From Zanthoxylum bungeanum (lineage: Eukaryota; Streptophyta; Magnoliopsida; Sapindales; Rutaceae): a stretch of DNA of 64,000 bases. The stretch lies in contig SKCR01036762.1 of NCBI GenBank assembly GCA_019454045.1, positions 186,001 through 250,000 on the forward strand, in the 5' to 3' direction. The notes below the pieces were generated by a model. It worked only from the letters and a program-made list of their open reading frames with translations. It searched no databases and had not been told where the DNA came from. A program made the position numbers and the translations under genes. Of the stretch, positions 46,826 to 57,352 are shown piece after piece; the first letter of the stretch is position 1; each line of letters opens with the position of its first letter.

Positions 46826-49042
46826 TGACCGGCGTAAACACACACGTATAACGCAAGCGCACGTATCGTTCAAGTAGTATAAAAATATCGATCCCACGAG
46901 GACTTAATTCCTACTGTTGTTATTAATTATTGAATCTATTTATTTACAAATATCTAATTGAGGGTGAAGAGAATGATTGTTTGATTGGTTGAAAGTGATT
47001 TTACAAAATAAATAAATAAATAAAAAGACAAAAAAAAATACTAAGGAAAATAACAAAAGACACAAAGATCTAGGGTTGTGAATCCTTCTAATATCTTTTA
47101 AAAGATGAAGTGACTATTTTATGTTTGTGTAATAAATCAGTTTACTAACCTGGAACACTAAATTATGCAAAAGCCTCTATCGATGGTCAGACGCAAATAC
47201 CCAGTTTAACCCAATTGAACCATATGTCTATGTCAACCAAATTATCTGGATTCATTAAGTTTAAGTTCCAATTATGGCTACCCCCGCCCGACAGGTATAT
47301 TCCTATCTTGTAAGGAAATCTATTAAAGGGTTATCTATCCTCAAGGAAGATCGTGGGCTATTAAGTCTAAAGCTGAAACCTAAAATCCCTATGTCTAATT
47401 CATTTTAGATTTACCACATCAATCTTATTGGTGATCAGACAACAAGAAGCATTAAGCTTAAGACTTAATAAGTAAACCTTTAAATTATCCAAACTATAAA
47501 ATAACCCCTTATAAACCGGTGATATTAGAATTCATCACAACCCCAGATAACTAACACATAACTAGGGCTAGTAACAACTTAAAAGTAAAAGACATAAAGT
47601 AAAAATACTGAAAAGTAAAAGACATAAAGTAAAACTGAAAAGTAAAATAAAATAAAATGCTAAGGTAAAAGGAATTACTTTTACTACTACTAATTTAGAT
47701 ATCTCCAATAAAATAATATATAAACTTGTGATTCTTTTTCCGACCAGCCATATAGGTGGTAACCTGATTAAGTCAAATTAAGTCCAACCAGCCATAAAGG
47801 CGGAATCAAAATTAAATTACCAACCGACCAATCTAGCGGTATCCTTGATTAGTCAGGTTTAAACCAGATTAAAATGAATTACCAACCGACCAATCTGGCG
47901 GTATCCTTTTTAAGTCAATATTTTAAATAGTGAATATATTATTTTTAAGGGAGATTAATCTAAATAGTAACAGTAAAAGAATTACCTTTCACCCTAGCTG
48001 GGGAAGTTACCTCCTCATGGTAAATAGTAAAAAGTGTAAAAAGTAAAAAAGTAAATTACTATATTAACAAAACGTAATGAAAATTATTTACAAAACTAAA
48101 AACTAAAAAAAAAACTAAAAACTAAAAGAAACTAGAGAGAGAAACTCTCTCTTTACAGAGAATAGAAGAGAGAGAGTGGTACATTCAATTCTGAAATCTC
48201 GAGCTCAATTTATAGGCCTCGGTAGGCTTCCAGCATCGCGACGCCAGGGCCCTCAGCGTCGCTACGCCAGATTTTTTCGACGTGGCAAGCTCTGGTTCGC
48301 CGGTTTGAAGATTCTGGATAAGCTAATAAGGTGACACGTGGCAGAGTGATTGGGCTTCAATTATTGTGACACGTGGTGGCTTCTGATTGGTCCCTGAGAT
48401 TCTTATCCGCCACGTGTCAGATAAGGATCAGATACTCAATTATTAATGCTGACGTGGCGGTGACGTGGCGATGACGTGGTGGTGACGTGGCGACACGTGG
48501 GAAAGAGACTGTCGGCACCGTAGGATTGCGACACGTGTCCCTTCTTGTTTGGCTGACGATGATGTGGCACGACACGTGGCAATGTTGACTTGTTGACTTG
48601 CTGACATGGCTGATGACATGGAGACACGTGGGATGACACGTGGCACACGTGGCGATGATGATTGTCGGCACCGTAAGATGCTGACACGTGGCACGGCGCA
48701 TGTTAGTAGATCGACTGTGATGGTGACACGTGGCACGGCGCATTTTAGCAAAGTCAAACTTTTCTTAGATTCTGATTTGTGGACTCGGCGCACGTTAGCA
48801 CTGTTCGGCGTATTTTAGATGTCGCGATGCGGAAGGTCTTGGCGTCGCGACGCGGGATTTTACGAAAATGTCTTTTTTGTCCAATTTTCACTATTTTGGC
48901 CCAAATCACCTCCAGAATGTCCTGAAACTTTATTTATCTACAAAATAACACAAAACACATCAAAATGTTCACAAAACTCAAGAAACTATACAAAATATTA
49001 GGTTAAATGAGTGGGAAATAGTGATATAAATACCACTCATCA
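46826..49042 (-). repeat. Solo LTR D (Athila), inserted in A pol
   Basis: TGACCGGCG...CACTCATCA, with perfect TSD TGTAT (46821-46825, 49043-49047) and no internal sequence. It is therefore a solo LTR left by recombination between the two LTRs of a former element. It belongs to the same LTR subfamily as C (2.2 kb). It contains a dense G-box array and the palindrome GCGTCGCGACGC (48842-48853). Confidence 0.93.
48335..48732. promoter_or_regulatory. G-box (CACGTG) array in solo LTR D
   Basis: Eleven CACGTG hexamers in about 400 bp, most as GACACGTGGCA/GACACGTGGGA. This is the densest array in the window. Confidence 0.6.
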
Positions 49043-50178
49043 TGTATGCTGACTATGTAAACTACATAGTATCGGGAAAATGGCTGTTGGAATGGACACA
49101 TCAGCAACATAAGAGTTTCTTCAAAGAAGTCAAGCACTATATATGGGATGAGTCGTACATGTTCAAACGATGTGATGATCAATTATTAAGACGTTGTATT
49201 CCACAAGAGGAAATTAATAGTGTCTTACAGTATTGTCATTTATCACCATACGGCGGACACTTCAGTGGAAATAAAACTGCAGCTAAAGTCCTACAGTGAG
49301 GTTTGTTCTGGCCCACTCTGTTTAAAGATGCTTACTTATTTGCTCTTCAATGTGATAGGTGCCAGAGAATGGGAAATATTTCAAGGAGAAATGAAGGACC
49401 TTTGCAAAACATTCTGGAAGTGGAAATATTTGATGTATGATGGATTGATTTTATGAGACCCTTTGTTCCATCATTCGGAAACCTATACATACTAGTTGTA
49501 GTAGACTACGTCTACAAATGGGTTGAAGTCATAGCACTGCCATCAAATAATTCAAAAGTGGTGATAAAATTCCTTTAAAAGAATATCTTCACTCGCTTCG
49601 GAACAACTCGGGTAATTATCAGTGATGGTGGCACACACTTCTGCAACAGATACTTCGATGCACTCATATCCAAATACGGAGTTACTCATAAAGTTGCCAC
49701 TGCCTACCATCCACAGTCAAATGGCCAAGTTGAAGTTTCAATCAGAGAGATCAAAAGAATTTTGGAGAGAACCGTTGGATCAACAAGGAGAGACTGGTCT
49801 ACAAAACTAGATGACGCATTATGGGCCTAACGGATAGCTAACAAAACACCCATTGGTATTTCTCCATATAGAATGGTGTTTAGGAAAGCATTCCATATGC
49901 CAGTTGAGCTTGAACATAAAGCGTACTGGGCACTGAAGAAGTTAAATCTTGATCCACAAGCAGCAGGAGAGAAACGACTCCACCAACTCAACAAATTTGA
50001 GGAATTTCGCCTACAGGCTTATGAGAATGCTAGACAATACAAAGAAAAGACCAAGAAATGGCATGATCAAAAAATAGTGCACAGAAAAATGGAACCAAGA
50101 CAGCAGGTGTTGTTATACAATTCACGGTTAAAAATTTTCCCTGAAAAGCTGAAATCGAATGGTCAGTTCCATTTTTGA
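49043..50178 (+). pseudogene. pol: Athila integrase (element A)
   Basis: Zinc-binding part: HLSPYGGHFSGNKTAAKVLQ, a stop at 49297, then ALQCDRCQRMGN (HHCC pattern). Catalytic core: WIDFMRPF (first Asp), [24 protein letters not shown] (second Asp), and [20 protein letters not shown] (catalytic Glu in REIK). C-terminal part: ISPYRMVFRKAFHMPVELEHKAYWALK, ENARQYKEKTKKWHDQKI, QQVLLYNSRLKIFPEKLKS. Stops lie near 49297, 49432, 49576 and 49828. The core residues themselves are intact. It would insert element cDNA into the genome. The frame continues directly from RNase H once D is removed. Confidence 0.9.
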
Positions 50179-50463
50179 TTACTCAGGTTTTACCATATGG
50201 AGTTGTTGAGATACTTGATCTCAGCACCAATGATACATTTAAAATTAAGAGCCAGCGTGTCAAGCACTATTAGGGAGAATCATTTGAGAGACAAAAAGAA
50301 AGTGTCGCACTTTCAGATCCAGCCTAACATTCGGGCAGTCATGTCTAGCTGACGACATTAAACTTAGCGCTAGCAGAAGGCAACCCATGAAATTTGTGTA
50401 TATATTCAGATTTGGTGTGTTTTATTTTTGTATGTTTAATTTTTGTAGGTAAAATCACATTTT
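50179..50463 (+). other. End of pol and Athila 3' signature in A
   Basis: After the pol end there is a decayed tail, then 'TTAGCGCTAGCAGAAGGCAACCC' type sequence (about 50369-50391), the equivalent of the signatures in B and C that mark the boundary before the 3' cargo. No gene. Confidence 0.65.
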
Positions 50464-51015
50464 ATGATAGAAGATGTTCTCGCAAATCTTCATAAGCATT
50501 TTCCTTCTCTCCCTCAAAACTCTCTGATGAAGGTCTACAAAGCTCGCTTGGAACGAGTGTGACTTATGATGAACAAAGGTATTCCTAATGACATTCGTTG
50601 GATTATTGGAGAACGGGTCTGATTGTCAGGTGAGTCCTCTGACTCTTTTGTATCATATCTGCCTGGTTTAGGAAGAAGCACCTATGCTAAAAAGAGAAGA
50701 GCTAAAAGAATGGGTGTTTTCTATAAATGTGCACGCATGACATGTAATACTCATTGTCGTTCTTTAGGAATGGTGTCTGATAATCACGAAGATAAAATTA
50801 AATTCATTAGGGATGGCTTGAGTAAGGAGTCTTTAGACGACATATCATTGACTCTTGAGACGCATCCCAGCGGATATGTTTATCACGCAATTCGAATTTT
50901 ATATACACAGTTTCGAAAAGAAAGGCAACAATTAAGTCTCTGGAATCTGACTCTAAAAGACCCTGTTTGCCGATTTATAAGAAAATTGGATGGGAAGCTT
51001 GTCCCTGACGCATAG
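50464..51015 (+). pseudogene. Unidentified 183-codon frame between integrase and LOG in element A
   Basis: From the Met at 50464 (MIEDVLANLHKHFPSLPQNS) one frame runs to 51015, with only two in-frame TGA codons (near 50569 and 50620), both preceded by RV. The longest open part starts after the second stop. It contains a basic stretch (KKRRAKRMG), a Cys cluster FYKCARMTCNTHCRSLG (CX4CX3C) and HEDKIKFIRDGLSKESLDDISLTLE. The end is KLDGKLVPDA. I do not recognise the family. Position after integrase is where Athila elements may carry an env-like gene, but I see no signal peptide or membrane segment. Element C keeps a trace of its middle part (38650-38685), so the frame predates the split of A and C. 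Confidence 0.6.
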
Positions 51016-51278
51016 ACGTCATTCAAGTTGTTACTTCCTGTAAATATTATTATCTTTTTGTATTTATCTAATAATTGTGATTTTTTTTGTGATTTTCTTT
51101 TATTTTCTTCGGCAGGATCCAAATTTTTTTCTACTTTCATAATAGATTTTACTGTTTAGCTAATAATTGTCATTTGGCAGGTACTAGTGCTATTATTACT
51201 CACCCTTTTTCAGGTTCTATAAATTCAGCTCATCATTGCACTCTTGAAGACATCCAGATTTGAGAAAGAATAAAAAAA
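51016..51278 (+). other. Spacer with splice-like tracts before LOG in A
   Basis: AT-rich. TTTTCTTCGGCAG (about 51103-51115) and TCATTTGGCAG (about 51171-51181) look like 3' splice sites, and part of the spacer is shared with element B (phrase ACTAGTGCTATTATTACTC). It may be leftover intron or leader of the 3' frames. Confidence 0.4.
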
Positions 51279-51931
51279 AGGAAAGCAACTTCAAGAAGAC
51301 GAGTTGTAAACATTTGTGTTTTTTTGCGGTACTAGTGTTGGATCTAAACCAGAGTATGTTGAGGCAGCACAGGAATTGGGTAGAGTCATAGCTGAAAGGA
51401 ATATGCACCTAGTATATGACGATGGAAATCTTGGACTAATGGGGATCGTTTCAAGGGCTGTACAAGAAGGAGGTAGTCAAGTTATTGGAATCATCCCAAA
51501 CCTTTGGTAGAGGCAAATCTTATAGGACCATCAAACGGAGAAGAATTTATTGTGCCAGGTATGTCTGAACGACTGGTTGAAATAATTAACCGTGCTGATG
51601 CTTTTATTACTTTCCCGGGTGGCTTGGGTACGATGGAGGAAATATTTACTGTACTATCTTGGGCAAACTTGAACATATACCAGAAACCGATTGGACTGTT
51701 TAACGCCGATGGATTTTATGATTTTCTTTGTGTGTTTCTTGATGATGCCCGGAGAAATGGGTTCGTGTCAAAACTTGTAAAAGAAATCCTCTTCACTGCC
51801 CGAACTGCCATGATTTAATTGACCAAATCTTAGCCTTTGAACCACAAATTGACCCTATCCTTTCCAAGATAAACTGGTCATATAATGATCGTGGTGAAAA
51901 GCATCGGATAAATCTGGATCTTAACCTTTAA
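51279..51931 (+). pseudogene. LOG: LOG-family (cytokinin-activating phosphoribohydrolase) sequence carried by element A
   Basis: Homologous to B's copy over its full length and in sense with the element. The start codon is lost (AAG where B has ATG) and an extra base follows. A second 1-base insertion in a T run near 51318 changes frame. Then a 64-codon stretch (FCGTSVGSKPEYVEAAQELG ... SQVIGIIP) runs to a further frame change near 51505. It next covers VPGMSERLVEIINRADAFITFPGGLGTMEE and NLNIYQKPIGLFN to a frame break near 51815. The signature PGGLGTMEE is intact, but the glycine-rich motif reads VYDDGNLGLMG, with two Asp replacing the Gly pair that B retains. No introns. Plant LOG proteins convert cytokinin riboside monophosphates to free bases; this copy cannot. 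Confidence 0.88.
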
Positions 51932-53171
51932 TTTTCATTTTAGATGTAGAATTTCAGCTAATCAAGTACTGTTTTCTAAACTATTCTTCTACTTTTTAGA
52001 CATTGGGGATAATGTCTCAATTAGGTTTGGGGGAGGGGAATAGTTGACTAGTATCTTGTTTTTATTGTGTTTGATTTTTAGTCAAAAATTTTAAAAAAAA
52101 AATTAAAAAATATTTTGTTTTTGTGTTTTTATCTTGACTAATCAAGTGAAATTGGTGTGAGATAGCTGTGTAAGGAATTTCCACTCTTGAGACGTATCTC
52201 AAACTATTTCGTAACAAGTTAATTTTTGTTTATTTCCTTTTGAATTATTTAATTTGTGAATTCTCCATAAAACTGATTAAACTGGATCTTCATATGCTCA
52301 GTTGACAGGTATTATCAACATGCATGGTAAAATATAGCCATGAGTTGTAATTGAAAAGTTTGAAATAATCAGTGCTATAGTTTAATTGGAAGAAGCATCT
52401 AAAAAGCGATGGAATAATAATAATATAAAAAAAAAAACACATCTGAGATCCGAGAAATTAAGTCCGTAGGAGTGTTTTAACACCTAGTGCCCTAAAGCCA
52501 ACTGGCTTGGGAGTCACTGACCTAAAGCTCGCTACATGGATTAAAGATGTTTTATAAAAAAAAAAATCTGAAATCCGAGTAATTAAACCTATAAGGTGCC
52601 TTAACACCTAGTGCCCTAAAGCCAACTGGCTTGGGAGTCACTGACCTAAAGCTCGCTACATGGATTAAAGATATTGTAAAAAAAAAATCATTGCTAAAAA
52701 ATATGTGAATTCTGATATAACTTTAGGACAAAAATATTACTCCCTTTTCAACTACACTTATGAATATTGTGGGCACAATGATTTGATTAATACTTTGTTA
52801 GTTGTGTATATGGAGAATGGTAAAAATAATCGGACAATTTACTTATTTGCTAATTTAGAAAGAAAGAAAACAGCTACTAACTTGGATAAGAAGTTTCACT
52901 TATTTAGTTACTAACTTGTTTATTCTATTTTCTCTTGTCTTTTTGCTTTTGTGTGCATTAGATTGACGTTTGTGGGTATCGTTGTTGTAAGCCCTCACGA
53001 GACTACAACTCGTCCACTAGGGACACCTAGGGGTTTAAAGACTTGTTGCATACGCTAAATGCAACTGTGATCCCTACGAAAGTGGCTTAATTTAATTTTA
53101 TTATAAAGTCGTTATTGTATTTTATTTTGTTTTTTTGCTCGATGACTAGCAAAATGTTAGGTTTGTGGGTG
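51932..53171 (+). other. 3' untranslated region and PPT of element A
   Basis: Conserved with B and C: ACATTGGGGATAATGTC (about 52000), the duplicated about 115-bp ACTGGCTTGGGAGTCACTGACC segment (52445-52550, 52565-52675), CTAGGGACACCTAGGGG (about 53018) and the PPT GTTAGGTTTGTGGGTG ending at 53171. No gene; the small open frame at 52705-52914 is not conserved as protein. Confidence 0.75.
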
Positions 53172-54988
53172 TGATAAGCGGTAAATATATCAGTATTTAC
53201 CGTCCCTTTTGACTTAATATTTTGTATAGTTTCTTGAGTTTTGTGAATATTTTGATGTGTTTTGTGTTATTTTGTAGATAAATAAAATAACAGGACTCTC
53301 TGGAATCAAATCAGGGCTTAAACAGCGAAAATCGGATGAAAAAGGGCAAGAATGTAAATTTCCTGCTAAAATGCGTCGTTTGCTAAAATGCGTCGTCTGT
53401 TAAAATGCGCCTTCTGCTATCATGCGCCACTAACGTGCGCCGGACACATGTCAAAATCAGAGAAACTTGTTATCATACGCACTTGCTAACATGTGTCTGC
53501 CACGTGTCAACATCACAGCAATCTTGCTAAAATATGTCGGACATGTGTCATCATCCCATGCTGCCGACAATACACGTCATTGCTGACGCAGCATCGCGAT
53601 GCGAATAAATTGGCTGATAGACACATGTCATCATCGCGTTGAATGAGTGGCACGTCACAACGCGCAAGTGCTTTGCATCGCGACGCGCGGGGCAGAAATT
53701 TGCCTATAAATTGAAGCTGAAATCAGAAGGAAGATTCATACCTTATTCTGGGGAATTTCTTAAGAATACTAAGAAGATTGTATCTTGTTTGTTTATTTAC
53801 AGCTTTATGTATTTAATTTTACGCAATAGTACTTTCTTTACTTTACTTTTCAGTGTTTATTTTTACTGTTCAGTATGAGGAGGTAACTCCCCTTTGCTGG
53901 GGTGAAAGTTTAAGCTTTTATTTCTAATATTTAGATTAATCTCCCTTAATTATAATATATAAACTACTTAAAACATGTCTTAATGGGATACCGCCTTTAT
54001 GGTAAGTTGAACTTAATTAAATTGATTTTAACCTGACTGAATTGGATACCGCCTTTATTGTCAGTTGGAATTAATCTTAAATTTGACTTAATCAGGATAC
54101 CACTTTTATGGTCGGTTGGTAATATCATGCAAAGTTAATATATTATAGTAAGGGAGATATCTAAAATAGAAGTAATTAAAGTGGATCATCTAACCCCCGG
54201 CATTTTCTTTATTACTTTATTTACTTTTTTAATTTCCAAACTTTACTTTATGTCATTTACTTTATTTAAGTTTTTACTAGTCCTAGATATGTGTTTTAAC
54301 TAAACCCATTATCTGGGGATGTGATGAATTCCAATATCACCGGTTTATAAGAGGTTATTTTGTGTCTTGGGTAATTCAAAGGTTTATTTATTAAGTTTTA
54401 AGCTTAATGATTCTTGTTAACTGGCCATTAATAAGATTGATCTGGTAAACTTAAAATGAAATTGACGAATGAATTTTAGGTTTCAGCCTTAGACTTAATA
54501 GCCCACGATCTCCCTTAAGGATTAGATACCCCTTAAAAGATTTCCTTACAGGATAGACATATACCTATCGGGCGGGGGTAGCCACAATTGGAACTTAATC
54601 TTAATGAATTCAGGTAACTTGGTTGACATAGACATTTGATTAATTAGGTTATTTGGGTATTTGCATCTGACCATCGACAGAGGCTTTTGCATAAATTCGT
54701 GTTCCAGGTTAATAAACTGATATATTGCATAAACATGAGATAACTACTTCATCTTTAAAAGATATTGGAAGAATTCACAACCCTAGATAGTTTAATAATA
54801 TTGAATTTTCCTTGCATCTACTTCTCACTGTTTTATTTACTTGTTTTAAGTTTAAATTCACCATCCAATGAAACAACCAATCTATTAGATACTCGTAAAC
54901 ATTTGGCTTCACAAATTAATAGCTTAGGTATTAAGTCCTCGTGGGATCGATACATGAGCCTGCGTTACGTGACTGAAACTACCGATCA
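53172..54988 (+). repeat. 3' LTR of element A
   Basis: 1817 bp, TGATAAGCGG...CCGATCA, adjacent to TSD ATCGA. It is collinear with the 5' LTR without E. It shows more differences from its partner than the C or E LTR pairs do, consistent with A being the older host of those insertions. Confidence 0.92.
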
Positions 54989-57352
54989 ATCGAGATGCTT
55001 GCTTGAGTCCATAAATGGATCTTTACAGCTTGCAAACCTTTTGCTCTTGACCTTGGGCTATGAACCCCTCTGGTTGCACCATATAGACACACTCATCAAA
55101 ATTGTCATTCAAGAATGTAGTCTTGACGTCCATTGCCGAATCTCATAGTCATAATATGCGGCAATGGACAGAAGAGTGTGGATAGATTCGAGCATGGCTA
55201 CTGGTAAGAAAGTCTCATCATAGTCAACCCCCACTTTCTGGGTATAACCTTTGCCCACTAGCCTAGCCTTGGAGGTCTATACCTTCCCATATACTCCCAT
55301 ATTCTAGATCCACTTGCAACCTATGGGTTTTACCCCATCAGGTTTGTCTACAAGTTCCCAAACAGGTTCATCCATTACACTACGATAGGTCAATGGATCA
55401 TCTACACCATCACTGAAAGTGACAACTTGTGCATTTCCAACTCCTAGATAGTGATCAGATTGTCGTACAACTCTCCTAATGCGTCTAGATGACAGACCAT
55501 TCTGAAAAACTTACATCTGACTCTCAAATGTCAAGGTGCTACGCTATTGTCAATAGTTGTTGACGATGGTGTGCTAGTCGAACCAGCAAGTAACTCCTCG
55601 AGTAACACCTTATTTCAAGGTTTGAACTCTCTCATATAGTCCTTCTCTATAAATGTAGAATTTGTTGACACAAACACTTTGTTATCTTTATGACTATAAA
55701 ACAACTCACCCTTAATCTCCTTAGTATAGCCTATAAATAGGCACATCAGAGAACGTGACTCCAACTTAGTAGTCTTATTTTTCAGCACATGTGCTGGACA
55801 CCTCATATGAGGAAATATCATAAACTAGTTTTACGATCACTCAACAACTCTAAGGCAGTCTTAGGAACAGAATTTGATGGAACTACATTAAAGATATACA
55901 TTGCTATTTGCAATGTATATCCCCAGAATGAACTGGATAGTGAGTTATAACTAAACATAGATCTTATCATATCTAGTATGGTCCGATTTCTCCTTTTTGC
56001 AACATCATTTTATTGTGGTGTTCGAGGTGCTGTGAGTTGGGATACTATCCCCTACTCAACTAAGAATTCATCGAAATCTCTGTCAAAGTATTCTCCTCCT
56101 CGATCCAATCGTAGAGTTTTGATCGTATTACCTAATTGGTTCTCAAAAGTATTTGACTTGTGCTGCATTAGGTAAACGTACCCATATCTAGAATAATCAC
56201 CAATAAATGTGATAAAATATTCATAACCACATCGGGCTCTTACATTCATCGGTCCGCAACCGTCTGAATATTAGCTCAAATGGTTGACTGGATCGTATAA
56301 CTTTTCCAGTAAAATATCTCTTGGTCATCTTTCCTTCTAGACAGGATTCACATACTGGTAAAGTTTCAAGCTTTAATTAGTTTAATGCTCTGTTCATTAT
56401 CAACCTATCTATCTAGTCAATGCTAATATGCTCAAGTCTAAGATACCACAGATATCTGCCATCGTGAGAAATCTTTTGTAGTTTCGTTTTAGGTTTTTCA
56501 ACCTTAAATATTTTAGTGTTGAGCAGTGAATTATGTGTTAACGATCTTAATATATAAATTATTTTCTAAGTTTTGTGTGCATATAGTTAATCCATTTCTA
56601 CCAATAATAACCAAATTACTATCAAAAGAAATGGAAAAATCATCATCCAAAAGTTTAGAGACATAAATCAAATTGCTGCGAAAATTAGGAATAAATAACA
56701 CATTATTCAAATTTAAATAACTATTATTAGAAAAATTTAAACTAGAAACGCCCACTACTCTTGCTGAAATGACATCCCATGTCCCGACTCTCATGTGTAG
56801 TCACCTTTAGCAAGGTCCCTCCATGATTCAAGTAGTTATAAAGAATAACAAACATGGTTAGTGGCTCCAGAATCAACAATTCATGTGAATTTATCATCCT
56901 CCACTAATAGAGATTCGATAACAAGTAAATAGTATTTACCTGTAGCCTTCTTCTCTTTCAGCTCAGCAAGGTATTTAGGACAGTTATTTTTTCAATACCC
57001 ATCTTTGTTGCAATGGAAACAATTTCCTTTGGGCTTGGCACCCTTGAAGCCCTTCTTGTTCTTGTTTATTGGCTTTGCCTTAGCCTTCCCAATGTCTTTC
57101 TTCTTGTTCTTGGCAGATTTAGAAGATTCGTTAATATTTACCTCTCTATTGGGCTTACGAGGATCCACCAACATGGACTCATAATAGGTGAGCTCATTTA
57201 GCAGCTGAGTCAAAGTAAAAGACAACTTATTTATAACATAGTTGCTTTTAAGCTGTAGGAAACTCTACGGAAGAGTTTCCATGATCATGGTCACCTGGCT
57301 TCGCTCATCAATACGAGCTCAATGAGTTTCGACCATATTGAGATAGGTCATC
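54989..57352 (-). pseudogene. pol: Copia F pol 5' part: protease region, integrase and RT N-terminus, with gag end
   Basis: On the - strand: gag end with a knuckle CFHCNKDGY.KNNC (His replaced by Tyr, Trp codon now TGA; 57225-56960); the protease/pre-integrase region (LNNVLFIPNFRSNLIYVSKL, 56794-56531); integrase core (GYEYFITFIGDYSRYGYVYLM, TLRLDRGGEYFD; 56249-56052); integrase C-terminus (SRSLMCLFIGYTKEIKGELFY, NKVFVSTNSTFIEKDY; 55821-55615); and the RT N-terminus down to LKQASR at 54994. Stops and frame changes are many, and the order is diagnostic of Ty1/copia. The RT continues at 28612 on the far side of element A. Confidence 0.9.

Larger units (their letters stand above)
28618..54988 (+). 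mobile_element. Athila-lineage Ty3/gypsy element A, pol-bearing, with LOG cargo and three nested insertions
   Basis: Perfect TSD ATCGA (28613-28617, 54989-54993). LTRs are TGATAAGCGG...CCGATCA. Own length without inserts E, C and D is about 12 kb. Order: 5' LTR, PBS (34419), gag, protease, RT, RNase H, integrase, an unidentified 183-codon frame, a LOG-family sequence, 3' UTR, PPT and 3' LTR. All domains are recognisable but carry stops. This is the only element in the window with the full gypsy pol set, and it is the plausible type of helper for B and C. Confidence 0.93.
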
